Shown here piece by piece: positions 18,632 through 28,700 of a stretch of DNA of 64,000 nucleotides. Position 1 is the first letter of the stretch. The number at the start of each line of letters is the position of its first letter. Source of the DNA: Bacteroidales bacterium (GTDB lineage Bacteria; Bacteroidota; Bacteroidia; Bacteroidales; Muribaculaceae); assembly GCA_004557565.1 (NCBI GenBank), contig SFGS01000004.1, positions 1 through 64,000 of the forward strand. The letters run 5' to 3'. Below the pieces are notes generated by a model. That model saw only the letters and a program-made list of their open reading frames with translations, made no database searches and had not been told where the DNA came from. Both the position numbers and the translations under genes were made by a program.

Positions 18632-18663
18632 CAAATATACCCACAGAATTGGAATTTAGCAAA
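18632..18663 (-). promoter_or_regulatory. Promoter of ATPase gene 1
   Basis: On the minus strand TTTG (18663-18660), 20 bp, TATATTTG (18639-18632). This is an exact consensus match and it fixes the gene start downstream of about 18626. Confidence 0.85.
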
Positions 18664-18686
18664 CAAATGGAGTGAAAATTCGGAGT

Positions 18687-18733
18687 GCTACTTCAGATTT
18701 TGACAGAAAATCTGAACCGCTACTTCAGATTTT
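18687..18733. repeat. Paired 15-bp direct repeats upstream of ATPase gene 1
   Basis: GCTACTTCAGATTTT occurs at 18687-18701 and again at 18719-18733, a 32-bp pitch, with the complement AAAATCTGA between them (18707-18715), making a hairpin. GAGTGAAAAT at about 18670 mirrors ATTTTCACTC after the second copy. The set begins about 25 bp upstream of the TTTG element, where an operator or activator site would lie. Confidence 0.75.
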
Positions 18734-18917
18734 CACTCATAAAAAACAGTTACATCACTACAGGTCAATTAATTACATTTTTTCGATAAAAATTTTAAGA
18801 ATTTAGACGTTTCGCACATTTTGCATTGACTTTTCTTTGTTTTTTGCGTGAAAAAATTACTTAAAAACACCAATTTCACACAACACATTACAAACCAACC
18901 ATTTATACTCTTTCATA

Positions 18918-19000
18918 ACATTTTTTCAAGGGAATAATGGTGGTTCCGTGACACTTTTTCAAGGGAAAGATGTGCCCTTGCCGACACTTTTTCAAGGGAA
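18918..19000. repeat. Three direct repeats at 33-bp pitch beside ATPase gene 2
   Basis: ACACTTTTTCAAGGGAA (first copy ACATTTTTTC) starts at 18918, 18951 and 18984, exactly 33 bp apart, with unrelated 16-bp intervals. The last copy abuts the stop codon of the ATPase gene at 19001. In one minus-strand frame the units read SLEKVS, but no start codon or long frame accompanies them. Bases 18734-18917 are AT-rich with nothing else recognised. Confidence 0.8.
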
Positions 19001-20173
19001 TCAGTAGAGCATACCGAAGTGGTGGAGAGGAATGGTGTTGGCAAAACCAAACTCTATGTCGTCTTTCACGATGTAGGCGTTGTCGGTGTCGGCAATCTGC
19101 TTGCCGCCCTTCTTTCTCCCTCCAATCTCGAAGGTGAAACCGTCAACCAAAAAGTCGGAAACAGGCGATTCCCTCACATCTGCTTTCACCGAAAGTTGAT
19201 TGAAGAAAAATGTTTCGCGAATGTTGCCTATATCGGTGTTTGAGCCACCCAAAGCGTAGGCTAAATTGGTGTTGTTGAGATAGATTTTTGCCACTTTCCC
19301 AAGTTCTCGAATCCCTGTGGTGGCAGTGAACAGGCGATTCACAAGCCCTGCACGCTCCATATAGAGAATATAGTCGGGAAGCACATCGCGCGACACACCC
19401 ATAATGGCTGCAATTTTCGAGTAGTTTGGTTTGAACGGAACACTTTTAGCGATAATGGCGAGCAACTGTTTCAGCTTCTGCGAAGTGGCGGCGTTCATGT
19501 TGGCAAACTGAGGAATATCAACATCTAAAATCAGTTGCACGATTTGGCGAAGCCGCTCATAGTAAAGCCCCACTTCTCTAGAAAATGGATAGTAGCCGTT
19601 ATTGAGATAATCTTTGAATGCCGCCAAAGGATAATCCACACCATCAAACGCCACGTTGTGATGCAACACATCATCAAGCGAGAGTGGTTGCAGTTGAAGG
19701 TAGTAGCGCAAATTCAAATACTCACGAAACGACATTCCATGAAGTGTGTAAAGCTGAACACGGCGCGACAAATCGTCGGAGCCTCGATAAATATCAAGCA
19801 TCGAAGACCCAGTGAACACCACTTGAAGATGAGGAAGATAATCGTAAATGAGTTTCAATTCCTTCGACCAGTTGGCATATCGGTGAATTTCGTCGATAAA
19901 CAAATACTTACCACCCATTTTCACAAACTGCTCCGCCAAGTCAAGCAATTTGTGATCGGCGAAATACATATCATCGGCGGTCACATACAGCGTGTCGGAA
20001 ATATTGTGGTGGAGTTTGATTCGCTGAAGCATCATGGTGGTTTTGCCCACGCCACGCGCGCCCACGATGGCAATCATTCGGTCGGTCCAAATTATCTTAT
20101 CATGCAGGTAGCGCAGAAAATCCGTATTGGTTTCGCTCAGCAAGCGTTGAAATCGAGAAAAAAGTGCTTCCAT
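19001..20173 (-). CDS. AAA+ ATPase (AAA_14/DUF4143-like), gene 2
   Basis: A 390-residue ATPase. Walker A GARGVGKTT is at residues 38-46 and Walker B YLFIDEIHRYANW near 90, followed by the sensor-like VVFTGSSML. The winged-helix region has IAAIMGVSRDVLPDYI. The C-terminal nuclease-like pattern is weaker than in the other two copies (DFLVDGFTFEIGGRKKG), so that domain may be inactive. It has its own consensus promoter. The function of the family is not established. It ends directly against three 33-bp-spaced repeats. Confidence 0.85.
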   Translation of the reverse strand: MEALFSRFQRLLSETNTDFLRYLHDKIIWTDRMIAIVGARGVGKTTMMLQRIKLHHNISDTLYVTADDMYFADHKLLDLAEQFVKMGGKYLFIDEIHRYANWSKELKLIYDYLPHLQVVFTGSSMLDIYRGSDDLSRRVQLYTLHGMSFREYLNLRYYLQLQPLSLDDVLHHNVAFDGVDYPLAAFKDYLNNGYYPFSREVGLYYERLRQIVQLILDVDIPQFANMNAATSQKLKQLLAIIAKSVPFKPNYSKIAAIMGVSRDVLPDYILYMERAGLVNRLFTATTGIRELGKVAKIYLNNTNLAYALGGSNTDIGNIRETFFFNQLSVKADVRESPVSDFLVDGFTFEIGGRKKGGKQIADTDNAYIVKDDIEFGFANTIPLHHFGMLY

Positions 20174-20196
20174 ATCGTTTACCCATTTTTATGATG

Positions 20197-20228
20197 CAAA
20201 TATATTGAAAGATTTTGGTTATTACAAA
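20197..20228 (-). promoter_or_regulatory. Promoter of ATPase gene 2
   Basis: Minus strand TTTG (20228-20225), 20 bp, TATATTTG (20204-20197), about 25 bp ahead of the start codon. Same sequence and spacing as the gene 1 promoter. Confidence 0.85.
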
Positions 20229-20286
20229 ATTTGCGGAGTAGAATCGGCAGTTTTAAGGAAAATTGTGGCTTTCGGTCGGCAATTTT

Positions 20287-20318
20287 TGGGAGTTTTGGGA
20301 GTTTTGGGAGTTTTTTTG
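20287..20318. repeat. 9-bp tandem repeat (GGGAGTTTT)
   Basis: Three to four units of GGGAGTTTT in the gap between ATPase gene 2 and the transglutaminase-like gene. Another of the 9-mer microsatellites in this genome. Confidence 0.7.
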
Positions 20319-20350
20319 GATTTTGCGGAATGGAATCGGCAAAAATAAAT

Positions 20351-20380
20351 AGAAATTGCGGATTGGAGTCCGCAATTTCT
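20351..20380 (-). terminator. Terminator of the transglutaminase-like gene, with an overlapping direct repeat
   Basis: A perfect 12-bp stem AGAAATTGCGGA/TCCGCAATTTCT around TTGGAG, followed on the minus strand by ATTTATTTTTG. An 18-bp unit with TTTCTATCGTAAAGTA is duplicated in tandem at about 20375-20409, sharing its first bases with the stem. Confidence 0.75.
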
Positions 20381-20431
20381 ATCGTAAAGTATATTTCTAT
20401 CGTAAAGTATTAATATGTGGATTTTGCGCTG

Positions 20432-23026
20432 TTATAGTTTTTTGATGGTCTTGAGCAGTTGGTCGCCGAGACCGATGGTGTAGCCTTGGCTGACGAACAC
20501 CACACGGTTGAATGTGTCGGCAATGATTACCACTGGGAGCGAGCCATCGGGGTTGAGTTTCATTTCGTGAATGATGTCGGATTTGATTTTGCCGTCGGTA
20601 TCCACGCCAAGCACCACGTTGGTAGGCAATGTGCCGAAATCCTCTTGCTTGAATCGTGCCAGTTCTGCCTCACTACTGAAAAGCAGCACCAGTGGGCGAC
20701 CCCATTTGTCAAGTTCTTTCGCTTCGGCGGCAATGTCGCGCATGGCATGGTTGGTTGGCTCCTGGCCTACGCCGAGCACGGCAATCACGAAATATCCGCG
20801 TCCGGTCTGTGAAAGCACGCTCACATCTGCACCGTCTTTCGCAAACTTCGATTCACTGTTGAAACTGCCAATCACGCACACTTCCTCGTCGGAGGTGCGT
20901 ACCACCAAATCGGCTTCGGTGGTGGCGTTTTCCTCAATGTTCACAATCTGTGTGGTGGCAAGCACGCTGCCGTTTGCCAAGCGTGTGCCGGTCACGAGCA
21001 AGTAGGTGCCCACATCGAGTTTTGTGCCGTTTTTGAACGTGCCAGCCCAACTGGTACCGCCGCCCATATCCACTTCGCCCTCGTCGAAATTGAGCAGCAC
21101 AGCGTGGCCGTCAACAATCTTGCTAAGTGTGAAATGGCGGTAATATTGAGGATTGTCGAGGAACTTGCTTGGTTCGTAGCGAAGCACCAATGTGCCTGTT
21201 GGCGCGCTGGTCTGCTCTTGTGCCTCAAAGTCAACGTCAATCCACTTGCCGGCTTGCTTGTATTGCACCTTGCCGGTCACCACATCTTTGCGTGCCTCAA
21301 TGTTGAGGCTGCGCGCCAAGTCAACGAAGAAAATGTCGCGAGAGCGTGAGTCGGTGAATCTCGATTGCCAAACGCCCACCGCTGTCTGCGCGATGCGAAG
21401 CGCACCCTTGTCGGGATTAAGCGTGATGTTTTTGTTCACCCATTGCGCCAAGAGTGATGGGTTGGCACGGAATGCGTCGGCCTCAGCTTTAGGGAACGCA
21501 TTTTTCAGCACTTGCTTGTAGGGCTTCACCAGCAACTCATCTTCCACACGGAGGTCAATTTGCGTATCGGTGGCATCGTAACTGTCGTCGAGAATTTCCA
21601 TCGCCACATCGCGGAAGTCCTTCTCACTCATGGTGGCGAAAAGTTCTTTCACACGAGCGGGATTGTCGGCGTGCTTGTCGATAAACGCCTTGATGGTTTG
21701 CCAGTTGCCACGGGCTTTTTTCAGATAAATATCAAATTCGCCATAAGCGTTGCCGTTATAGAAAGTGGCTTCATAAGCCTTGCGGACAGAATCCTCATAC
21801 ACCAGTCGCTGTGCATTTTTCGCCTTCATCGCCTCGTCAACCTTTGGCAAAGTCACCTTTTCTGGTGGTGGCACGATGTCAAATTCCTCGTGGCGGCACA
21901 CCTTGGTTTTGGTGTCGGAGGCAGCGCTGTGCTGGAGCGTGATAGTGATGGATTTGTCTTTGCCAAACGATGCCTTGCTGTAGCCATATACGCCGTCTTT
22001 CGAAGCCCACACCATCATGTCGCCCATGCCGGCGGTGAGGAATGTGGCACCTTGCTCATCGGTGTATTTGTTCACAGCGGTGTAGAATTCGCCATAATTG
22101 TAGATTTTAAATTCCACCAAAGCATCTTCCACAGGGCGGTTTTGGGTGTCAACCACCTTGAAATCGACGCGGGCTGTGGTGCCATAGTTGTCAATCAGGT
22201 TGATTTCGGTGTAGTTGCTGGTGCGCAGCATCACTTCTTCAGGTCCACGATAGTCGCCGAAAGCACGGGTGTGCATCAGCATGGCGCGAGAGGCTGGAGC
22301 GTTGAACCAGCCGAGATTGAGAATGGCTTCGGGCTCGCAAGCGCCGAGGAAGTACCATTGTCCATCGGCCCAAGCCTCCACCCACGCGTGGTTGTCGTCG
22401 GTGTGTGCCCATCTTGGGGTATATACCTGGCGTGCTGGAATGCCCACCGAGCGCAAAGCCGCCACGGTGAATGTGCTTTCCTCGCCGCATCGCCCGATAG
22501 CCGTTTTCTTGCAAGCCATTGGCGAAAGCGTGCGCGCATCCGATGGCTGATAGGTGACATGCTCGTGGCACCAGTGGTTCACCTCCAGAATGGCGTCTTT
22601 CATGCCTAAGCCTTTCACACGGTCTTTCAATTCCTTGTAAAACTCGATGCGCGCATTGTCGAGTGCCTCGTTGTTCACACGCAGTGGCAACACAAAGTGG
22701 CGGAACAGCAATTCGGGCACGGTCTGCCCCCACGCCATTTCCTGCTGCGCCTTGAAAGTGGCACGCACATTATTTAAATAAAACGAATAGTCGTAGTCGG
22801 TGGCATCAGCCACAGGCATGTAGGCATACAGAAACTGCAACGCCTCTTGCTCGTAGGCAGTGGCGGCTGCGCTCTCTTTCGAGAAATCGAGTTTCAACTG
22901 CGCGAGTTTTTGCGTATATGCTTGCTTCACCTGCCCACGATACGCGGCATCGGTGATGAAATTGCGCTCCGCATTCATACCGAGCGCCATCAAGCACAGA
23001 AGTAGTGTAAGAGCTTTTCTTTTCAT
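20432..23026 (-). CDS. Secreted transglutaminase-like protein with C-terminal thioredoxin-like region
   Basis: An 864-residue exported protein. The start at 23026 gives a clear signal peptide (MKRKALTLLLCLMALGMNA); the reading frame extends further upstream but into unrelated sequence. The transglutaminase core lies at about residues 200-290, with the Cys in AIGRCGEEST and His in DDNHAWVEAW. A carboxypeptidase-regulatory-like fold follows (VVDTQNRPVEDALVEFKIYN), then about 400 residues of beta-rich sequence. The last 110 residues (GRPLVLLFSSEAELARFKQED) look thioredoxin-like without a CxxC. It lies 46 bp after cutC on the same strand. The substrate is unknown. Confidence 0.85.
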   Translation of the reverse strand: MKRKALTLLLCLMALGMNAERNFITDAAYRGQVKQAYTQKLAQLKLDFSKESAAATAYEQEALQFLYAYMPVADATDYDYSFYLNNVRATFKAQQEMAWGQTVPELLFRHFVLPLRVNNEALDNARIEFYKELKDRVKGLGMKDAILEVNHWCHEHVTYQPSDARTLSPMACKKTAIGRCGEESTFTVAALRSVGIPARQVYTPRWAHTDDNHAWVEAWADGQWYFLGACEPEAILNLGWFNAPASRAMLMHTRAFGDYRGPEEVMLRTSNYTEINLIDNYGTTARVDFKVVDTQNRPVEDALVEFKIYNYGEFYTAVNKYTDEQGATFLTAGMGDMMVWASKDGVYGYSKASFGKDKSITITLQHSAASDTKTKVCRHEEFDIVPPPEKVTLPKVDEAMKAKNAQRLVYEDSVRKAYEATFYNGNAYGEFDIYLKKARGNWQTIKAFIDKHADNPARVKELFATMSEKDFRDVAMEILDDSYDATDTQIDLRVEDELLVKPYKQVLKNAFPKAEADAFRANPSLLAQWVNKNITLNPDKGALRIAQTAVGVWQSRFTDSRSRDIFFVDLARSLNIEARKDVVTGKVQYKQAGKWIDVDFEAQEQTSAPTGTLVLRYEPSKFLDNPQYYRHFTLSKIVDGHAVLLNFDEGEVDMGGGTSWAGTFKNGTKLDVGTYLLVTGTRLANGSVLATTQIVNIEENATTEADLVVRTSDEEVCVIGSFNSESKFAKDGADVSVLSQTGRGYFVIAVLGVGQEPTNHAMRDIAAEAKELDKWGRPLVLLFSSEAELARFKQEDFGTLPTNVVLGVDTDGKIKSDIIHEMKLNPDGSLPVVIIADTFNRVVFVSQGYTIGLGDQLLKTIKKL

Positions 23027-23072
23027 TATCCGGTCAGTTTTTTTGTTTAGAAGAGTATTTTTTAAAAGAGGG

Positions 23073-23819
23073 TCAATTATTAATGGCGGCGATGGTGGCT
23101 GCCACGCGGCGCTCGGTGGTGTATTGGAGCGTTGACTCATCGGCATCGGGCTTGCCCATCGCCACACCACCGTGCATATAGGCGGTGGCGCTATGCTGTG
23201 GCTCGCGTGCCGAGAAGTGAAACGCTGTGATGCCTGTGGCGGCATGGATTTTGGCAATGTTGCCCTCATTCACGCCACACCCTGCCATGATGATGGGCTT
23301 TTCCACATCAGCCGCCTGAATCTGCTTGAGCAAGGCGATGCCTGCCTCGGCAGTGGGTGCCTGGCCCGATGTGAGCACACGATCGAAACCCAGTTCCTTC
23401 AACTTTGGCAAAGCCTCAAGCGGAGATTTGCAGCGGTCGTAAGCACGGTGGAAGGTACACGACAGTCCACCAGCGTGGCGCAACAGTTTGACGCAGTTTT
23501 CCACATCAATGTCGCCATCGGCGGTGAGGCAGCCAAACACCACTCCATCCACCCCAATCTCCTTGCACATGGTGATGTCGAGCCCCATTCGCTCAATTTC
23601 AAGAGGCGAATAGGTGAAGTCGCCGCCACGGGGGCGGATAATAACATGCAGCTTGGTGGTGTGGAGCATTTTGCGCGCAAACGAGATCTCGGCATACGAT
23701 GGCGTGGTGCCGCCTTCGGGGATTCCGGCGCACAACTCTACACGAGTTGCGCCAGCAGCCTGAGCTGCAAGGCAACTCTCCAGACTGTTGGCGCATATTT
23801 CAAATTCAAATGAATTCAT
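23073..23819 (-). CDS. cutC: CutC family protein
   Basis: A TIM-barrel protein of 248 residues named for copper homeostasis in E. coli; the direct role in copper handling is disputed and the enzymatic activity is unknown. Family motifs are FEICANSLESCLAAQAAGATRVELCAG, IIRPRGGDF, CTFHRAYD, LTSGQAPTAEAGI and IMAGCGVNEGN. I start at ATG 23819; a GTG seven codons earlier is less likely. It lies 46 bp before the transglutaminase-like gene. Confidence 0.92.
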   Translation of the reverse strand: MNSFEFEICANSLESCLAAQAAGATRVELCAGIPEGGTTPSYAEISFARKMLHTTKLHVIIRPRGGDFTYSPLEIERMGLDITMCKEIGVDGVVFGCLTADGDIDVENCVKLLRHAGGLSCTFHRAYDRCKSPLEALPKLKELGFDRVLTSGQAPTAEAGIALLKQIQAADVEKPIIMAGCGVNEGNIAKIHAATGITAFHFSAREPQHSATAYMHGGVAMGKPDADESTLQYTTERRVAATIAAINN

Positions 23820-23894
23820 ATAACTCTCTATTGTTTTCACCGAGGAGGGGAGAGTACTGTGTGCGTCACATCTTCCCCAGCCCCTCGGCGGGAT

Positions 23895-25670
23895 TTAGAA
23901 CACAAGTCCGATACCACCCATGAAACTCATCTTTTGAGCACCTTGAGTGTAGAGGATGTCCCATTGCTTGTTGAGCAAGTTGGTGCCCTTCACCCAAATG
24001 GTGAGGAACTTGTCGAAGCGGTAACTTGCACCAGCGTGCAAGTTCATCACATCGCTCAAATCGTCAACATAAAACAATGGCACGTCGGTGTCGGAATGTA
24101 TGCTTTCCACATAGTGTCGCTTAGCACGGTATTCCAAACCTGCGCTGATGGTGAAGCCCTTGAACAGATAGAGGCTCAGGTCGGCGTTTGCCACCATCTT
24201 CGCACGGTCGAGCCCCAGCATGTAGCCGCTGTAACTCTTGCCGTATTCAAATTTGTCGTCTTGTGGCGCATAGGTGAATCCCAAGTTCAACTCTGCAATA
24301 GAGCGGAGTTTGTAGTCAACTTGCGCGCTGGCTTTCATACCCTTGCAGTCCCAGTTCATCAGTCGGGTGCTGGCATCCCAAGTGCCAGTGATATGTTCCA
24401 AATTGTCTTTGAAAATGCCGTAGCCCACCAATGCCTTCACGGTGAGTCCGCTGAATGGGCCAACCTTGAAACCAGCCTCGGCATCGAGTGGCACGAAGGT
24501 GTTGCGGTAGCGGCCGTTAGGATCGAGATAGCGGTTGAGGGCTGCCACACTGCTGAGCGTGTTGAAACGCTTGCCACCCTCGGCATTCACATAGAGCGAA
24601 ACGCCTGGGGTGAACTCGTAGGCAAGGTGCACATTAGGCGCGAGGCGGAATGCGGTGCCGTCGCCAAACGAGAAATTCACATTCACACCAAGTCGGGCAA
24701 GCACATTCTGTCCGAAATAGGTGTAGAATGGCGAGAGTGTCACCATAGTGGCATTGTCGTTCACCTTATCCGCAATTGTGAGTGCAGGGTCGGTGATTTC
24801 GTGGTGCGAGTGTTTGAGCGCATCGAGTTTCACGTTCATGCCGATGCTTGAGTTTGCCTCAATGCCATATTTTGCGCCCACGTTGGCTTGGAAATAATGC
24901 TCTTTCGCACCGTCGAAGCCATCGTAGCGAGTTGGGTCGGAGATGTTAAAACCATTTTTGTAGCCTGCATAGTTGTAGTTCACGCCCACCTCGTAAGACA
25001 CATCGTGGAAGCGCGACACATTCACCTTGCCACTCCAAGAGCCGCCAAAACTCATGTCGAGGAAGTTCTGGTCCTCATCCCACCATGGATTTGACAGCGG
25101 TCCATCAACCAATGGCTGTGCATAATAGTTGAAGCGGTCGAAGTGCACCTTCGCGCCAAGGTTCAGCGTGCCGTTGGCAAAAGTTTTCTCGGCATCCAAT
25201 CCCACCACATTGTCGCAGAATTTTTGCTTCACATCGTCCGCAAAATTTTCGCTGGAGTTTTTGCCATTCCAAGTGCTGTTGTGCTGTGCCCAAGCGTCGA
25301 GTTTAAAAGTTTCGGCATCCACAAGGCGGTAGCCGAGACTGCCCACCATATTGAGCTGTGTGCCGGCACCGGCATACAGATATCCACGCTGATTGCTGAA
25401 ACGGTGACCGGTGCGATAGCCGTAAGGCAGCATGGTGGGGATTTCCACACTCACTGCGGTAGGCTCAGCCCAGTCGGTGTAGTTGATTTCCGACTTTTCA
25501 GAGCCTCTCACTGGCTTCAACACGCGTGGAAGCGAACTTTTCTTCGCCGCTTTTTTCACCACTGGCACAAAGTCTTTGGGCAGGGTGATTTCCTTTTGCA
25601 GATTTTCCTGTGCAAAGCCAGCCATCACGGTGAAGGCGGCTGCAAGCACACTCACATATATCTTTTTCAT
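23895..25670 (-). CDS. Outer-membrane beta-barrel protein, TonB-receptor-like, paired with a TPR protein
   Basis: A 591-residue outer-membrane protein. A signal peptide (to AGFA, residue 20) is followed by a short basic stretch (PVVKKAAKKSSLPRV), then about 500 residues of alternating amphipathic strands with many Tyr, Gly and Asn. It ends in GGIGLVF, the terminal Phe expected of a barrel. No TonB plug domain is visible, so it is not a standard receptor. It lies 37 bp after the large TPR gene; such pairs are known in Bacteroidales, but their role is not established. Confidence 0.8.
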   Translation of the reverse strand: MKKIYVSVLAAAFTVMAGFAQENLQKEITLPKDFVPVVKKAAKKSSLPRVLKPVRGSEKSEINYTDWAEPTAVSVEIPTMLPYGYRTGHRFSNQRGYLYAGAGTQLNMVGSLGYRLVDAETFKLDAWAQHNSTWNGKNSSENFADDVKQKFCDNVVGLDAEKTFANGTLNLGAKVHFDRFNYYAQPLVDGPLSNPWWDEDQNFLDMSFGGSWSGKVNVSRFHDVSYEVGVNYNYAGYKNGFNISDPTRYDGFDGAKEHYFQANVGAKYGIEANSSIGMNVKLDALKHSHHEITDPALTIADKVNDNATMVTLSPFYTYFGQNVLARLGVNVNFSFGDGTAFRLAPNVHLAYEFTPGVSLYVNAEGGKRFNTLSSVAALNRYLDPNGRYRNTFVPLDAEAGFKVGPFSGLTVKALVGYGIFKDNLEHITGTWDASTRLMNWDCKGMKASAQVDYKLRSIAELNLGFTYAPQDDKFEYGKSYSGYMLGLDRAKMVANADLSLYLFKGFTISAGLEYRAKRHYVESIHSDTDVPLFYVDDLSDVMNLHAGASYRFDKFLTIWVKGTNLLNKQWDILYTQGAQKMSFMGGIGLVF

Positions 25671-25707
25671 AATGCTATAATACTCTAATGTGTGTGAAAC
25701 TTCTTCA

Positions 25708-28700
25708 TTATCTCTTCTTTGATCTTGTCACAACTTTTGGCTTGTTGATTGACTTCAGTCGTGATTCGATGTCGTTGAAGATGTCTTTTTCTTTGCCTGG
25801 ATAGTTGTTCTTGAGGCTTTCAAGATATTCGCGTGCGGCGTTTGGCTTGCCTTCCTTCACGAGCACATCGCTCAAGAGAATGTAGGCACGGCCAATCCAG
25901 TAGGTTTGTGGAGTGCCCGAATCGAGCAGCGCATCGATTTGGTCTTCCGCACCCTTGTAGTTGCCTCGTTCCATCTGCAAGCGAGCCAATTCCCATGCTG
26001 CGCGTGCGCCATGCTCAGTGCTCATGTCGGTGGCGAGAGCCTTGAGGTCGGTTTCCGCAGTGTCGAAGTCCTTTTTGCCGATATATCCCACAGCACGGCC
26101 GAGTTTCACCTCATTGATTTCGTCGGCGGTGAGTGATGAGTTCTGGAGCAAGTTGTCGGCAGTGGCAATCACCTCGTCGAAGCGTTTGATGTCGGTGGCT
26201 GCGCGCATCAAGCCCATTTGAGCCACCACCTTGCTGTCGTTGTCCTTCGTGCGCTCGATGATTTGCTCATACACCTTGATGGCCTCGTCTTGCTTGCCTT
26301 GGCGAACAAGAATGTCGCTCTTCATCACCAGTGCGTCCTCAGCCCAAATAGCGTCTTCGCCATAGGTGAGTGCCTCGTTGATTTGGGCGAATGCCTGTGT
26401 GAGGTTGCCCTTTTCGTAGTGGTAACGGCCGATGTAGTATTTAGCGGCTGCCACATTCGCGCCGGTAGGATAATCCTGGAGGTATTTCTCCATCTTCAAG
26501 ATGCTTGGGTGGGTGGCGGTGGCTGCTTTCTCGGCTGCCTCGAATGTGAGACGGTCGATGTCGCTCACTTCCAGTTGTGGAGCGTTAGGCACGGTGGCGA
26601 TAAATTCCACATACTTGTTGAGTTCCTCGCGCTCGGCATACATCGACTTGAGGTCGTCGGCTGCCACCTTGGCTTCCTCGCTGGTAGGAGCGTCGGTAAT
26701 CACACGCTTGTAAGCCTCGATTGCCTGTTCCTGGTTGCCCAAATTCTTCTGAATCAATGCCAAGTGGAGCATACCCTGGCGTGCTTCTGCCTGCTTAGGA
26801 TATTTCTCGCCGAGTGCCTTGTATTGTGCAGTGGCTTCCTTGATTTTACCCATCGCCTCGTAAGAGCGGGCTATTTCAAGCAGTGCGGTAGGCACCTTGG
26901 TGCTTTCGGGGTATTTCTCAATCAAGTCGTGCATCTGCTTGATTTTGCTTGGATAGTCTTTCATCCAGCCAGCCATCATAGCCTTGTCGAACATTGAGCC
27001 GTCGGCTGCGCCAGAGGTGGTTTCGATAGCCTTCTCGTATTGGCTTTCAGCGTTCTTGAAGTCGCCGGCATAGTAATAGGTGTCGGCTATACGGTCGTGG
27101 GTATCGCTGGTGAGTGTGGAGTCGAGCGTACCCGATGCCAGAGCGAGTTCGAAGCTCTTGCGCGCCTCCTCAAAGTTCTTCTGCTGATATTGTGCGTAAC
27201 CGAGGTTGTAGAGCGCCTTGCCATAGTTGGCGTCGGTCTTGTCGGCATCCTTCACATATTCCTTCAGGTTGCTCACGGTACTCTCGTAGTCGCCGCCGAT
27301 GTATTGTGTTTCGGCAAGCCACAGTCGGCTTTCGTTCAAAATCTTCTTATCGTAGTTGCCCACCTTGATCGCCTTCTTCAGATAGTTGGCGGCTTCCTTG
27401 CGGTAGCCCTTCTGCATCGACTTCACGCCCAAGTTGTAGAGCACATTCTGCTTAGCCTTCAGAATGGTGGGGCTTGGATTCTTGATGTTTTCGATACTGG
27501 TGAGCGCACGCTCGTAGTTGTTGGTGGTGTAGTAGAGTTGCACAAGGTGCTTTTCCACCGCACTCTTATAGGTGGAATATGGGAACTCGTTGAGGAAGTT
27601 CTCAAAGAGTTCAATGTCGTTGCCAAACGGAGTGGTGCTGCCCTTGCTCTGGCACACGGCGTAGTTGTAGTAGGCGTTTTCCTTCACCTCTCTGTCGAAG
27701 TCCATGCTCGACGACTTTTCAAACGCCAAAGCCGCCAACTTGCTTTCGCCAAGTTTGAGTTGGCTCTGACCGATGTAGAAGTAGGCGCTTTGTGCCATGT
27801 CGTCGGCCACGTCGGTCACTTGGCTCAGGTGCTGCACGGCGTTAGTGTAGTCGGCAGAGTCGAAGTCCATCACACCCAGTGCGTAAGATGCAGAGCGCAT
27901 CAGTGGGTCTTGTGTGGTGGCCACATATTTATTGAGGTGCTCACGGGCCTTGGTCACCTTGTCTTTGTGGTAGTAACTCTCACCCACCAGACGGTGAATT
28001 TCGGGAGCGAAATAGTCGTTCACCTCATCGCTCAACAGCGTTTCGCCCAGCGAAATCACACGGTCGTAGTCCTTGTGGTTGAAGTCGATTTGGCACATGT
28101 AGTATTGGCTCTGGTAGCCCAGTTCGCCAGCACGGTCGATGTCGGAGAACTTAGCGTAGGCGGCATCGTAGTGCTTGTTGGCGTAGTCGATGTAAGCGTT
28201 GTAGAAACGAGTGGCATTGTCGTAGCGGCGTGTGCCTTTCAGCGTTTCGTAGAGGTAGCGAGCCTCGGCATACTGCTCAAGTTGGAGGTTACAGTAAGCC
28301 ATGCGGTAAATGAGGTCTTCATTCATGTCGCCGTCGAGCGCACGCTCGCGCACCTGGCTGTAAGAGGTGAGCGCATCGCCATATTCGCCATGATAGAAGT
28401 GGAGGTTACCAATCCTCATCAGCACATCAGGCATCAACTCCGAAGTGGGATAGTTGGCGGTGAATGCTCGGAGTGCGTTAAGAGCCCCTGCCTCATCGCG
28501 TTCGAGGCGGCTCAAAGCCATGTAATAGTCAGCTTGTTCGCGCAAGGTTGCACTTGAAGGCAATTCCTTCACTCGCTTCATCTGGTCGATGGCGCCAGTG
28601 TAGTTGTGGCTCTCATACATGAGTTTTCCACGCTCGAAATAGCCTTGTGCATCGCTACCGGTGAGCACATTTTGCGCACCCACCAATGCAGGAACTGCAA

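Noticed and set aside
18918..19000. CRISPR-like array (17-bp repeats, 16-bp intervals)
   Set aside because: Only three units, repeats and intervals too short, and no cas genes.
23027..23269. 81-residue N-terminal extension of the transglutaminase-like protein
   Set aside because: The extension overlaps cutC and is Ser/Pro-rich noise; the signal peptide begins at 23026.
27040..28557. 505-residue frame antisense to the TPR gene
   Set aside because: Val/His-rich composition typical of a shadow frame; the sense strand has a signal peptide and TPR pattern.
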